NCBI RefSeq assembly: GCF_040833955.1
Contig: NZ_CP162133.1
Span: 372,001 to 436,000, forward strand
Direction of reading: 5' to 3'
Origin: Leptospira sp. WS60.C2
GTDB lineage: Bacteria > Spirochaetota > Leptospiria > Leptospirales > Leptospiraceae
Length of the DNA: 64,000 nucleotides
The notes beneath the pieces were generated by a model that was not told the DNA's origin, did not search any database, and saw nothing but the letters and a program-made list of their open reading frames with translations. The position numbers and the translations under genes are program-made. Of this stretch, positions 18,516 to 28,004 are shown in pieces. Numbering within the stretch: the first letter of the stretch is position 1; each line of letters opens with the position of its first letter.

Positions 18516-19987
18516 GTGGTTTCAAAAGTTATCATGTATTTGGTGCCGTTTTGAATATCAACTGTTAGCTTCGCTCCTAATTGTTCGGCAAAAAGGTGAA
18601 TCAATTGTGTTCCGTAGGAAGCAGAAGATTTTAAGATGTCCGTTCCACCTTTACCATCATCACCAATCAAAAACTGGCAAGTAGAACCATTTTTGATTCC
18701 TTTCACGATAATGTTTCCTCCGTTTCCCTCTGGATACGCATGTTTGTATACATTTGATAATATTTCATTTAGGATCAAACCGAGGTTCACTATTTTGTCA
18801 ATTTGTAGTTCAAATTCCTCTACATAATACTCTAACGTATATACCTTTCCAGGTTCTTCAAATGTTGACATGATATTCCTAATTAAAGAGCTGAAATATT
18901 CATGAACATTCAATTTGTTGATACTTCTAAGTTGGAGTAATTGTTCATGTAACAAGGAAATGGAAAAAATTCTATTTTTCGTTTCTTGAATAAAGTTAAG
19001 AAGGTTTGCGTCAATATTATGTTGTGATTTGATATATAGCAAACTTAAGATCATCTGTAGGTTATTTTTGATGCGATGATGAATTTCTTTGAATAAACTT
19101 TCTTTTTCTTCTAGTAATTTGATTAGTTGTTCATTTTGTTCTTTGAGTTCTTCCGTTGTCGCATTTAATTCTTCTATCGTTGCGGCTAATTCCTCTTTCT
19201 TTTCTTGGATATTCATTTCATATTGTCTTACGTTGGAAATATCCAAGACAATAGTGAAAATGTTGAATTTTCCTTCCTGTTCAATAAGTTGTAAATGAAC
19301 TTCAACAGGATAATAAGTGCCGTCAGATCGTTTATTGAAAGTTTCAAAAATCAACTTTTCGATCTTCTTATGTAGAACAGGTTGAATCATCGCTTTGAAC
19401 GATTTTTCTTCAAAGTTGGGCTTGATATCGAAGAAGGTTATGTTCTTTATTTCCTGAAGTGTGTATTTTAAATTTTTTAAACCAGATTCATTCACATACT
19501 CAACTTTAAAGGTATCGGCATCAAAAATGTAGATTTCATTCACACTTTTTTTAACCACGTTTTGTAGTTTTTCGTGTTCTGCTTCTAATCGTTTAAATTC
19601 CGTTATATCTTGTGAAGTGAGTATAAAAGATTCAACTTGGCCATTTGCATCGAAAATTGGTTTATAAGAATTAAGAAAATAGGCATTGTGAGAAGCAACC
19701 TCATGGACGATAGATTCTCCTGCAAAAACTCGGGGTAAATGATTTTTGATAGGGACATAAACCTCCGGTTGTAATACATCGAAGATACTTTTGTTGATAA
19801 AAGAGAGGGGATCCACTCCAAACTTTTTGAAGCCACTTCCGTTGGTATATACAAAACGTAAATCCTTATCAATTAGGCTGATCGATCCGTTCGGATAATT
19901 TTCTCCAACAAGTTGTAATAGTAGAGTTGGGTTTGCACCTAAGCTCAAAAATTCTGAAAAATGATCGTTTTCTGGAATAGAATTCAT
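18512..19987 (-). CDS. PAS-PAS-HisKA_2 sensor histidine kinase
   Basis: 491 residues, with no membrane segment. Two PAS domains (about 25-135 and 145-255), a short coiled coil (ELAATIEELNATTEELKEQNE, about 265-290), a HisKA_2 dimerisation/phospho-acceptor box (EIHHRIKNNLQMILSLLYI), and an HATPase with DDGKGG in place of the standard DxGxG. It is a soluble sensor of the LuxQ/EutW-like HisKA_2 class. Its partner is the receiver encoded immediately downstream. Confidence 0.85.
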   Translation of the reverse strand: MNSIPENDHFSEFLSLGANPTLLLQLVGENYPNGSISLIDKDLRFVYTNGSGFKKFGVDPLSFINKSIFDVLQPEVYVPIKNHLPRVFAGESIVHEVASHNAYFLNSYKPIFDANGQVESFILTSQDITEFKRLEAEHEKLQNVVKKSVNEIYIFDADTFKVEYVNESGLKNLKYTLQEIKNITFFDIKPNFEEKSFKAMIQPVLHKKIEKLIFETFNKRSDGTYYPVEVHLQLIEQEGKFNIFTIVLDISNVRQYEMNIQEKKEELAATIEELNATTEELKEQNEQLIKLLEEKESLFKEIHHRIKNNLQMILSLLYIKSQHNIDANLLNFIQETKNRIFSISLLHEQLLQLRSINKLNVHEYFSSLIRNIMSTFEEPGKVYTLEYYVEEFELQIDKIVNLGLILNEILSNVYKHAYPEGNGGNIIVKGIKNGSTCQFLIGDDGKGGTDILKSSASYGTQLIHLFAEQLGAKLTVDIQNGTKYMITFETT

Positions 19988-20149
19988 AAAAAATAAAGTA
20001 TATTCGTAGTTTAGAATAAAACTAGCAAAAGTTTGTAATGAACGTTAAATGATGTTTTCTAATTGTAAAGTGGAAAATCTACGAAATTTTTAATATTCTT
20101 ACTTTTAAAGACGGTCATTCGTCGCTGTCAATTCCGCCAAACGAAGCAT

Positions 20150-20172
20150 AGCCTAGTCCTTGGGACTAGGCT
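20150..20172. terminator. Perfect 10-bp stem-loop between kinase and esterase genes
   Basis: AGCCTAGTCC (20150-20159) pairs with GGACTAGGCT (20163-20172) around a 3-nt loop, about 20 bp downstream of the esterase stop. There is no T-tract on either strand, so it may be a Rho-independent-like pause, an mRNA end-protecting hairpin or an operator. Confidence 0.4.
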
Positions 20173-20190
20173 GTCGTGAAATCTCGTATT

Positions 20191-21306
20191 TTAATTGGTA
20201 TTTAGGTTTTGTTTGGTGACGATGAATGAAAATGCATTTTCTGATAATGTTTTTCCATCAATTGTAGCTGACCAAGCTCCATGGCCAGCACCCTCCAGTC
20301 GGTTATAGGTATAAGGAGCACCAGAAGCAATGTAGGCATCCCGCAGAGCCTCTGCTTGGGTAATTGGTACCTCAACGTCAGCTGATCCGTGGACGATGCT
20401 AATAGGTGGGTCGTTCGCATCAAATCTCGATTGTCCTGTGATGGCTTGTAAATAACTCATATGGTTGATCCCACCCCAATGGTCAATGATTGTATGAATT
20501 TTTGACCCAAAGGTAAGGTTGGTTGTGGATAGAGTTGTATCAGTAAGAGTTAAGGGTTCATCTCTAAAATCACTTGCGTTTGTGATGCCTAACATATTTG
20601 CTAGAAATGAACCTGCGGAACCACCAAGGGAAGTTACATGATTTGTGTTAATTCCATATTTTGTTGAATTGGCATATAGCCAACGTACGGCAGCCTTCGC
20701 ATCTCGGGCAGCGGGATACATGGCGTAACTTTGTTGTTTTTCTGCTGGAGAAAGTGAGCCATTGTTTAAGATATAATTTCCCCAAGCCGTGGATAGAGTT
20801 CCATACGCACTGATCAATCTGTAGTTGATGGAAACACAAACCCAACCACGACTTGTAAAATAATTTGCCATAGCAACAATATTCACATCCTCTTTGGAAC
20901 CAGTAGAGAACCCTCCACCATGGATGAGGATCATGGCAGGACGGTTGGTGGGAGCATTGTCTGGGACATATAAATCTAAACTTAAATTGACAACACTAGT
21001 GGTGGGAGATCCCCAGGTTGGAGTATGGCTGAGTGCTTGTGCATACACATGTGTTGTTTTAGTAACCGCATAACTTGCGTTTAGTTTTACTGTTGGGGGA
21101 GTGTTATAAAAGTTTTGATTTGATAATCCTTGGAGGAGTAGTCCTGTTGCGACGAGAGACAAATTTTGTGCATTGGAAGTGTCATTCTGATTCTCTCCCA
21201 TCTGGGAACAAGATACTGAAAACACGAGTCCATTCAGAATGGAGACAAAAATGAATGAGAAGTGGAAACGACCAAGTTTTTTTTCGAACTGATTTTTAGT
21301 GTTCAT
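20191..21306 (-). CDS. Lipoprotein alpha/beta-hydrolase (esterase/carboxylesterase)
   Basis: 371 residues from ATG 21306. Signal sequence with lipobox FSVSC (Cys 33) predicts a lipoprotein. Hydrolase fold motifs: oxyanion HGGG (ILIHGGGFSTG), nucleophile elbow GGSAGS, an acid near SIVHGSADVEVP, and catalytic His in GAGHGAWSAT. This pattern fits the hormone-sensitive-lipase/carboxylesterase-like subgroup acting on short-chain esters. Monocistronic; divergent from selO. The upstream ATG at 21336 adds ten charged residues that would spoil the signal peptide. Confidence 0.8.
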   Translation of the reverse strand: MNTKNQFEKKLGRFHFSFIFVSILNGLVFSVSCSQMGENQNDTSNAQNLSLVATGLLLQGLSNQNFYNTPPTVKLNASYAVTKTTHVYAQALSHTPTWGSPTTSVVNLSLDLYVPDNAPTNRPAMILIHGGGFSTGSKEDVNIVAMANYFTSRGWVCVSINYRLISAYGTLSTAWGNYILNNGSLSPAEKQQSYAMYPAARDAKAAVRWLYANSTKYGINTNHVTSLGGSAGSFLANMLGITNASDFRDEPLTLTDTTLSTTNLTFGSKIHTIIDHWGGINHMSYLQAITGQSRFDANDPPISIVHGSADVEVPITQAEALRDAYIASGAPYTYNRLEGAGHGAWSATIDGKTLSENAFSFIVTKQNLNTN

Positions 21307-21431
21307 GATTCTTATCCTTCCGATTAGGGATAACAAACGAGGTTTGTTTTTTTTCAGAATAAATCACCTGAATTCTTAGGATAAGTCTCAAGGTCTGTAA
21401 TGGATTATCAGGAAATAACGGTCTAATACGT

Positions 21432-22898
21432 ATGCCAACCATTTCCTTTCCTTCGTATCCAACTGTAGAAACTTCGTATACATCTTTGCCAGAGTCTTTT
21501 TTTCAATCCACGAAACCTACTCCCGTTTCGACTCCGAAAGTTGTTTTCTGGAACGATACCATAGCAACCGAATTCCAATTTGATCATTGGAAGAAAGAGG
21601 AGGAATCTACCGCACATTTTTTCTCAGGAACCACTCTTCCAGAAGGAATTCGACCATTTGCACAAGCGTACGCAGGGCATCAATTCGGGCACTTTACAAT
21701 GTTAGGTGATGGAAGAGCGATTGTGATGGGCGAGTTGCAAAATCGAAGTGGGGAACGTTTTGATTTCCAATGGAAAGGATCTGGAAGGACTAAGTATTCT
21801 CGAAATGGAGATGGGAGAGCTACACTCAGTGCCATGGTTCGAGAGTATATTATGAGTGAAGCCATGTTTGGTTTACAAATTCCAACAACAAGGAGTTTGG
21901 CTGTCGTAGCAACAGGTGAACCTGTTTTACGCGAAGAAACACAAATGGGAGCTGTTTTAACTCGAGTTGCCAGAAGCCACATTCGTGTGGGTACTTTTGA
22001 GTATGCTTACCAAGCACTTTCCCTTGAAGAGTTAGAAGCTCTATTTCGATACACCGCCAAACGGCATGCTCCAGATGTGTTTACAGAGGAAAACCCAGCT
22101 CTCACATTTTTAGAAGTCGTAATGAAACGCCAAGTAGAATTAGTTACAAACTGGATGCGCGTTGGTTTTATCCATGGTGTCATGAACACAGATAATATGA
22201 GTATCTCAGGAGAAACCATAGACTACGGCCCTTGTGCTTTTATGAATGGATTTTCCGCAAGACGAGTATTTAGTTCCATTGATGTGAATGGACGTTATGC
22301 TTACACCAATCAAGTAGGGATTGCCCAGTGGAACCTTGCTTGTTTGGCGAATTCTTTACTTCCACTGATTGACAAAAACCAAGAGACAGCAGTTGAGCTG
22401 GCAAAAGCAAAAATGACGGAATTAGAATCCTGGTTTCAACAAAGTTATATTCGAATGTTAGGTGAAAAGATCGGGATTCCTAACGCAACGGAGCAGGATT
22501 TGCCTCTTTTACAAAGTCTTTACCAGTGGATGCAAGATACAGAGGCTGATTTCACTAATACATTTTTAGTTCTGGAAGGGACATTCACTCCTAAAGATTC
22601 CATTTACCAGGAAAGCCGTTGGAAGGATTGGGTTAAAACTTGGCAGGAAGAAAAAAAGAAACGCGGAATCAGAGATGAGGATGCCATTGCCCTTATGCGA
22701 AAAACCAATCCGAGTTTAATTCCGAGAAATCACCTCGTAGAAATTGCTTTAGCGAATGCAAACCAAGGAAACACAAATGTTGTGGAACAATTCATCGAAA
22801 GAAGTAAGTCTCCTTACAATAGAGAAGAAGGTTATGATTACTCGAGAGAAGTTCCTGTTGGTGGGGATGGTAACTATCGAACGTTTTGCGGAACATAA
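21432..22898 (+). CDS. selO: Protein adenylyltransferase SelO (YdiU/UPF0061)
   Basis: 488 residues, full length. A pseudokinase-fold AMPylase that transfers AMP from ATP to protein Ser/Thr/Tyr during oxidative stress. Visible SelO hallmarks: FAQAYAGHQFGHF, LGDGRA, DFQWKGSGRT..SR.GDGRA, the nucleotide-binding HGVMNTDNMSISGETIDYGP segment, and FSSIDV.GRYAYTNQ. The C-terminus ends in FCGT, a Cys in the position of the selenocysteine or Cys of other SelO proteins. It is divergent from the esterase gene and has no operon partner. Confidence 0.93.
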   Translation: MPTISFPSYPTVETSYTSLPESFFQSTKPTPVSTPKVVFWNDTIATEFQFDHWKKEEESTAHFFSGTTLPEGIRPFAQAYAGHQFGHFTMLGDGRAIVMGELQNRSGERFDFQWKGSGRTKYSRNGDGRATLSAMVREYIMSEAMFGLQIPTTRSLAVVATGEPVLREETQMGAVLTRVARSHIRVGTFEYAYQALSLEELEALFRYTAKRHAPDVFTEENPALTFLEVVMKRQVELVTNWMRVGFIHGVMNTDNMSISGETIDYGPCAFMNGFSARRVFSSIDVNGRYAYTNQVGIAQWNLACLANSLLPLIDKNQETAVELAKAKMTELESWFQQSYIRMLGEKIGIPNATEQDLPLLQSLYQWMQDTEADFTNTFLVLEGTFTPKDSIYQESRWKDWVKTWQEEKKKRGIRDEDAIALMRKTNPSLIPRNHLVEIALANANQGNTNVVEQFIERSKSPYNREEGYDYSREVPVGGDGNYRTFCGT

Positions 22899-23051
22899 AG
22901 CTAACAATTCTTAGTATCACCAAAATACTTGGAGTTCAAACTGTAAATGGCAAATATATCCACTTAGAAGATTCGTCTTGTCATCTTCAATGTAACCTAA
23001 AACGAGATCTGAGAAGTGCCATTGCCAGATCTCGTTCCAATCTAAAATAGG

Positions 23052-23819
23052 TTATCTTGCACCTTCATTCATGATTTCGCTATGGTTTTTGTTAAGTCCA
23101 GCTGCTGTTAAAGAGGGAGCTCGGACGTGACCAGAATACTGAGTGTATGTTGTGTTTCCACTCACAAAAGTACTTTGGCATTTGTCTAAACCACCAGCAC
23201 GATTGTAGCCACATGACGAGTGAAACGCAACGGCATAATCATCTGCACCCGGAAGGATAAAAGAAGAACCAAATCGAGTCTTATACCCTGGAACATGATT
23301 CACGATCACTCCTGCTGTTAGGTTGTGATTATAAGCTCCACGAGCAGTTGTTACTTGAAGTGACTGGTCCATCGCGTTTCCGCCTCCACCAATTAAGTTG
23401 GCAAGTTCAGATCCACCAGATGCTGCCGCAAGGGCTGTCACCTTTGTGATATTGAATCCTTTCGCAGTGGTAGTATCACCTAGGCTTGCTAACCAATATT
23501 CGATGGCATAACATCCAGCCGAATGGCAAACCACCTTACACGTATTTGTTCCCTTGCAATAGTTCACAAGGCCTGTCGTTATGTTTGTTTGGGCTCTTGC
23601 GGTTCCATAGGTTCGAGGATCGGTGCTACCATCGTAACCAACAAAGATCTTGGAGCCGGAAACCGCATTTGCGTTCGTCCCCCAATAGCTGTTTACATCG
23701 GTAGTTCCCACCCCGTCGTGGTTTTTACTAGATTTACCGTGGATGAACACGGTATAGGTTTCGGCGCTGATGCTCGTCGCAAAGAGCATTGCCATCATTA
23801 GTTTGCTTGTCATTTTCAT
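23052..23819 (-). CDS. Secreted lipase-like alpha/beta-hydrolase
   Basis: 255 residues with a signal peptide (MKMTSKLMMAMLFATSISA). After it comes a beta-strand and oxyanion-like turn (YTVFIHGKSS), then a nucleophile-elbow candidate CHSAGCYAIEYW (H-S-A-G in place of G-x-S-x-G), and a late GADDYAVAF segment offering an acid. This suggests a lipase/esterase-like fold, but the first elbow glycine is replaced by His/Cys, so activity is uncertain. Several Cys pairs suit a periplasmic or exported protein. The remnant at 24109-24402 may be a decayed relative. Confidence 0.6.
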   Translation of the reverse strand: MKMTSKLMMAMLFATSISAETYTVFIHGKSSKNHDGVGTTDVNSYWGTNANAVSGSKIFVGYDGSTDPRTYGTARAQTNITTGLVNYCKGTNTCKVVCHSAGCYAIEYWLASLGDTTTAKGFNITKVTALAAASGGSELANLIGGGGNAMDQSLQVTTARGAYNHNLTAGVIVNHVPGYKTRFGSSFILPGADDYAVAFHSSCGYNRAGGLDKCQSTFVSGNTTYTQYSGHVRAPSLTAAGLNKNHSEIMNEGAR

Positions 23820-23876
23820 CTGTTTATTTTCTCCCTTTCGAGAAGCCCAGAATTACAAATTTGGATAAAGTGTGTC

Positions 23877-23928
23877 AAATATTTATTTATATGTCATAAA
23901 TATTTCTAAAAAATGGGTAAATGACATA
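23877..23928. promoter_or_regulatory. Two overlapping inverted repeats upstream of the secreted hydrolase gene
   Basis: AAATATTTAT (23877-23886) is mirrored by ATAAATATTT (23896-23905), and TATGTCAT (23890-23897) by ATGACATA (23921-23928). The two pairs interlock 60-110 bp upstream of the start codon at 23819, where an operator or upstream activator site would sit. Function inferred only. Confidence 0.35.
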
Positions 23929-24108
23929 TAAAACTCTATACTTTCGTGAAAATACTCAACACTTGTCAGGAAATTTGGGTAGTGAAATGTGGGGCGCTCT
24001 TGGATCGGAAAGGGGTCTGCTGCAGAAGGGGAAGGGAATCCTGTGGAGATGATAAGCAACGAATCGTTACGGTTTTGGATACAGGCTTGGCATCAGTTTT
24101 CCAGTCTA

Positions 24109-24402
24109 CTACGCTCGTAAGACTGCGATGTTATCGTTGCTACTGACATGACTATCCCAAAAACCACATCCAAATTTTTCCCGATGAAAAAAAGAACCGA
24201 CGTGACCTCCCCAAAACCCTTCTACTGCGACTTTGTTACAAAATCGACGAGACCATTTGAGTGACCAAAGGATGTTCGACTTCGGTGCACCAAAAACACC
24301 TTCTGCACCTGCTTTTGCTTTGCCTACTAAGGTCGCATCACTGAAGTAAGGTGCTTGGTCTCCTTCATCAGGGATAAAACTTGCTCCGCAGTATCCTTGA
24401 AT
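24109..24402 (-). pseudogene. Remnant (C-terminal ~95 codons) of a secreted/catalytic protein
   Basis: The minus strand reads without stops from about 24402 to TAG at 24109, giving protein-like sequence: GYCGASFIPDEGDQAPYFSD, then SNILWSLKWSRRFCN and VEGFWGGHVGSFF. It has no start codon, and an in-frame stop lies immediately upstream. Composition and the cysteine- and glycine-rich style resemble the C-terminal part of the secreted hydrolase encoded at 23052-23819, so it is probably a decayed paralogue or a gene cut by rearrangement. The 290 bp between it and that gene's promoter repeats hold nothing else I can identify. Confidence 0.55.
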
Positions 24403-24455
24403 CTATCGCGATATTGGAGGGATCATTTTTTTAACTCAGAGTATCTATTGATTCG

Positions 24456-26735
24456 TCAGTCCCGAATCCCGAGTTGTTTTTTCCAACTTTTGGCATGTGT
24501 TTTTCCATACCGGTATCCGATCTCAACCAGTTCATAGAACTTTTTCCAATCAAAGAGTCCATACTGTTCGACGGGTAACTCTGCAAAAATATCAGACTCA
24601 GCTTTTGCTTGAGCCATCGCGGCGTCGGACGCAACGAACGTGGCACGCATGAGTAAACTGAGAAGGTTCGGTGCTTCTTTTAAATTCTGCGCTTTCGTAA
24701 AAATACGTTTGAAAAACAAACGAATAGCAGATGGTAGAGCTCCCGAATTGTTTTTGGGATAGATGTCACCGAAGAGTTCATCTGCAGCAGCATCCCCTTC
24801 GGATGCAAGTGCTACAGAAATCACAAAGTCGGCTCCTTTCTCTCGCATCACAGCACCAGGAATATTATCTAACATGGCTCCATCAACTAACAGTTCATTG
24901 TTTTCAAAGAAGGGAGGTAAGATTCCAGGGATCGAAGCGGAAGCACGGAGTGCTTTCCATAATGGTCCACGGTCGATGATGACTTTTTGTGCTTTGGAAA
25001 GGCTTGTTGCGACGGCAAAATAAGGAAGCCAAAGATCTTCGATCATCGTTTCACCGACAAAACTTTTGATCACAGTGTTAAATTTTTTACCACGAATGAG
25101 AGAGACAACGGGAACAGTATAATCGTTTAACGTCTTTTTGTCGCTCATGAGAGCTTTGGCGATACGTTCCAAATTGGGAGCATCATTGCCCATCGCATAG
25201 ATGCTTGCCATAAGGGCCCCCGCACTTGTACCACCGATCATGTCAATGGGTATGTTCTCCTCTTGCATGGCTTTGATGAGCCCAATATGGGCAAATCCTT
25301 TCGCGCCTCCCCCTCCAAGAGCAAGTCCGATGGAACGGCCAGTGATGAAGCGAGTTAGACTTTCAAATCCGTGGTGACTGTACGTACGAATATGTCTGAC
25401 GACATCTGTTTTTCTAATCTTTGTTAGGTTAGAAATATTCTGTGGTTTTTCATTTGGGTCAGAGTAGAGTAATACAAGCTCGCGGATGGGACCATGGGTT
25501 TCTTCCGAATCACCGAGAAAGCGAATTTCTTCCGAAGATAACCCATCTGCTTTTTTAGCATCGCTTAACAGCAAAATACGATTTGTATGATGGAGAATTG
25601 TTTCAGTCCATAGTTTATCTTCAAAATTTGGACATAGAATCAGGAAGTCGTGGGAGTCCTGCAATTGATATAGTGATTCGAGTAGGTCTGAAACTGCGTG
25701 TTCGCGGTCTCCTTTGTGTTTTTTAAAGTCTTTGTTCTCGACGATGATCGTACGTCCGATTTTTTTCAGAGCACTTGCGAGGTTATGGGCAAAATCGCGA
25801 ACGGAAAGATCTTTCTGAAGAGGGAAGAGAGTGATGATACTTCTCGTTTTTTTAACGGTTCGTTTTCCCATTCGATCCTTGGTAAAACGATCTGCGATGA
25901 GTTTGGTGATGGCAAGCATGCTTGGCGGATGTTTGGAAAACACAGACTCGAAAGCGAGAGTACTAATTTTTACAATCTCACAAGAAAGAGTTGCAACGAC
26001 AGTTGCCGTCCGCGGTTCCCCTGTTAAGAGAGCCATCTCACCAATGATATCACCTTTCGAAAAAGTACCTGTTGATACAACGTGGCCTTGGTTGTTTCTT
26101 ACTTCATACACTAAACTGCCGTTAACGACAACGTACATTCCGTCGGCTTTGTCGCCTTGTCGCATCAGAGTTTCGCCACCTGGCAAAAAAATCCATTCCA
26201 TCTGGTTTTCCAATTCCGAGATGAGTTTTGCTCCCACCCCTTGGAACAGGGATACAGAAGAAATCAGTTCTTTGATACGCCGTGGTTCTGGACGAAACAC
26301 ACTTCTATGCAGAGCACGTGACCTTCGGCTGATGAGTCTAACAAATGCTTTTAGTTCTTCTGAGCGATCTTTAAAGGCTCTATTAAATTCATTTCGATCG
26401 ATCCGGTAAACAATGCCAGATTGGTCGCAGACAACTGTGGCGTTTCGAGGTTCATCTGTTACAAGTGCTCCTTCTCCAAAACAACTCCCTGGTTTGACCT
26501 CACCTAATTTCTGCTTTTTTCCGTCATTTGTCACGTAAACGCTGAAACTACCTGTCGCTACTAGGTACAGCGCATGTCCTGGTTCCCCTTGTTTCATCAC
26601 AACTTTGTTCTTAACAAATTTTACCTTATGGAACGATCGCTCCAAATGTTCTTTTGTATCCGTGGAGAGGTTTAGGAATAAATCAGTGCTGGCAATGATT
26701 TGTTTTAGCGATGGAGTTGTTGTTTTTGAGCGCAT
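24456..26735 (-). CDS. Patatin-like phospholipase with two cNMP-binding domains (NTE type)
   Basis: 759 residues. Two cyclic-nucleotide-binding domains lie in tandem (about 15-135 and 165-290), each with a GE(G/M)AL...PR.AT.. phosphate-binding cassette (FGEGALVTDEPRNATVV; IGEMALLTGEPRTATVV). A middle domain (about 300-450) and a C-terminal patatin domain follow. Patatin motifs: oxyanion loop GGGGAKGFAHIG, nucleophile S504 (GGTSAG) and catalytic D618 (VDGA). This is the layout of neuropathy-target-esterase-type lysophospholipases and suggests a membrane lipid hydrolase controlled by cAMP/cGMP. No membrane anchor is obvious. Monocistronic. Confidence 0.92.
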   Translation of the reverse strand: MRSKTTTPSLKQIIASTDLFLNLSTDTKEHLERSFHKVKFVKNKVVMKQGEPGHALYLVATGSFSVYVTNDGKKQKLGEVKPGSCFGEGALVTDEPRNATVVCDQSGIVYRIDRNEFNRAFKDRSEELKAFVRLISRRSRALHRSVFRPEPRRIKELISSVSLFQGVGAKLISELENQMEWIFLPGGETLMRQGDKADGMYVVVNGSLVYEVRNNQGHVVSTGTFSKGDIIGEMALLTGEPRTATVVATLSCEIVKISTLAFESVFSKHPPSMLAITKLIADRFTKDRMGKRTVKKTRSIITLFPLQKDLSVRDFAHNLASALKKIGRTIIVENKDFKKHKGDREHAVSDLLESLYQLQDSHDFLILCPNFEDKLWTETILHHTNRILLLSDAKKADGLSSEEIRFLGDSEETHGPIRELVLLYSDPNEKPQNISNLTKIRKTDVVRHIRTYSHHGFESLTRFITGRSIGLALGGGGAKGFAHIGLIKAMQEENIPIDMIGGTSAGALMASIYAMGNDAPNLERIAKALMSDKKTLNDYTVPVVSLIRGKKFNTVIKSFVGETMIEDLWLPYFAVATSLSKAQKVIIDRGPLWKALRASASIPGILPPFFENNELLVDGAMLDNIPGAVMREKGADFVISVALASEGDAAADELFGDIYPKNNSGALPSAIRLFFKRIFTKAQNLKEAPNLLSLLMRATFVASDAAMAQAKAESDIFAELPVEQYGLFDWKKFYELVEIGYRYGKTHAKSWKKQLGIRD

Positions 26736-26975
26736 AGCAAATGGATAAAAGTCTTTTTACGATTCCGTTCCCACTCTTGGCAGGGATTCCGAAAATCATG
26801 ACACACTGTCGATCATGGGAATGGAGTGAGTTTGAAAGCGACTCTATTTTTTTCGGGGAGAAGGAAAAATTTTCGCATGGTAATTTTTTGAGAAGTCATC
26901 GAAAACAAGATGTAGATTTGAATCCTCGTTCCCTATTACAAATGGGATCGAAGATTCTAAGGAAGTGATTTAATC

Positions 26976-27641
26976 ATGAAATCTCCGAAATTCTCGTTTG
27001 CATCTTATTTTTTCCTTTTGTTAGTGGCTGGGCTTATGGCAACTTTCTCCACTCTTCTTGTGATCAATGCTAAAGAAGATTGGGAATTTCGACGTCTATT
27101 TTGTGAGGAAAATTCGATACATCATAAAGAGTTTCGATTGATCTCAGGTATCATTTCTCAAAAGAGTTTGCCTGATCCTGAATCTGGATTTGTTGTCTAT
27201 AACATTGAATACCAAACAAAACGGAACCATTGGAATTTGTATCAAGTATCGGTGGGAAGTTTTTTTTTAGAAGTGAATCAAAAAAAGGAAGTTTTAGTTT
27301 CTTATGAATCGGGAATAGCAAATCATAATTTTGATAACAAAAATAGAACATTTAGAAAAACTCAAAAACCATCGGAAGCCCAACTCCGATGGATTGGATC
27401 CAAAATAGGAGATACAGTCACAGTAGTATACGATCCAACTCAATCTAATCTTGATTCAGATCAAATACAAGCAAATGCAGTTTATGCAGGTTCTCCTTCC
27501 GATCTTTGTCAAGAAGAAACATCAAACGCATTCACTGCATTAGGTGGCGCTTTTATTTTTGCGCTGATTTCCCTTGGTATTAGTTTTTTCCTTGGAAAAG
27601 GAATCCTTCGTATTTATCGAATTAACAGAGTGAAGCGATAA
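26976..27641 (+). CDS. DUF3592-like membrane protein
   Basis: 221 residues: an N-terminal membrane helix (YFFLLLVAGLMATFSTLLVI), an extracytoplasmic beta-rich domain, and a C-terminal helix (ALGGAFIFALISLGISFFLG). The middle contains YNIEYQT...W, IGSKIGDTVTVVYDP, matching my memory of DUF3592 proteins. Function unknown. A B-type repeat begins 17 bp behind its stop. Confidence 0.6.
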   Translation: MKSPKFSFASYFFLLLVAGLMATFSTLLVINAKEDWEFRRLFCEENSIHHKEFRLISGIISQKSLPDPESGFVVYNIEYQTKRNHWNLYQVSVGSFFLEVNQKKEVLVSYESGIANHNFDNKNRTFRKTQKPSEAQLRWIGSKIGDTVTVVYDPTQSNLDSDQIQANAVYAGSPSDLCQEETSNAFTALGGAFIFALISLGISFFLGKGILRIYRINRVKR

Positions 27642-27658
27642 ACTTTTTCATTTGATCT

Positions 27659-27767
27659 GGGCGCCTCGAATTTGTTTGGTGAGGGTCATTCTATCGAATC
27701 GCGATCCCGCTCTTCGCTTCAATCTTTCCCTTTGGGAAAGGATTTTCGCTACGATCGGTGGCGCACG
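27659..27767 (+). repeat. B-type repeat (divergent copy)
   Basis: Begins GGGCGCCTCG and ends ACGATCGGTGGCGCACGG, with an inner TTTCCC-TTT-GGGAAA hairpin flanked by TCAATC and GGATTTTCGCT. The arrangement matches the B repeats at 32394, 41997 and 45977, but the sequence has diverged. Same orientation as those copies. Confidence 0.55.
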
Positions 27768-27860
27768 GATAGAAAATTAATTTATCTTTGTAGTTTACTC
27801 TAATAGCAAGGGTATATTGAATCACATTTCTATCTTGATCCAAACAATACTGGTCCATAA

Positions 27861-28004
27861 ACTGGTGCAATTCCATATAGAATAGTCCAATCCTATTTAG
27901 GTGGAGGTTTTCTTCCAAGATCATTCGGAAATACAGGCGATGATGCAAGTATCAGAAGAAAAGCTATTCTCATTCGAGTTATGAATCTAAAATCCATTCG
28001 ATAG
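27861..28004 (+). pseudogene. Possible 3' remnant of a protein-coding gene
   Basis: 47 codons on the plus strand, with protein-like content (PYRIVQSYLGGGFLPRSFGN, then RRKAILIRVMNLKSIR) running to TAG at 28002. An in-frame TAA lies just upstream and there is no start. It overlaps the 3' end of the TetR gene antisense by 18 bp. It may be the tail of a gene cut by the neighbouring B-type repeat. Weak. Confidence 0.3.

Noticed and set aside
26741..26968. 75-residue ORF upstream of the DUF3592-like gene
   Set aside because: No ribosome site, no protein character, and it lies in the promoter region shared with the patatin gene.
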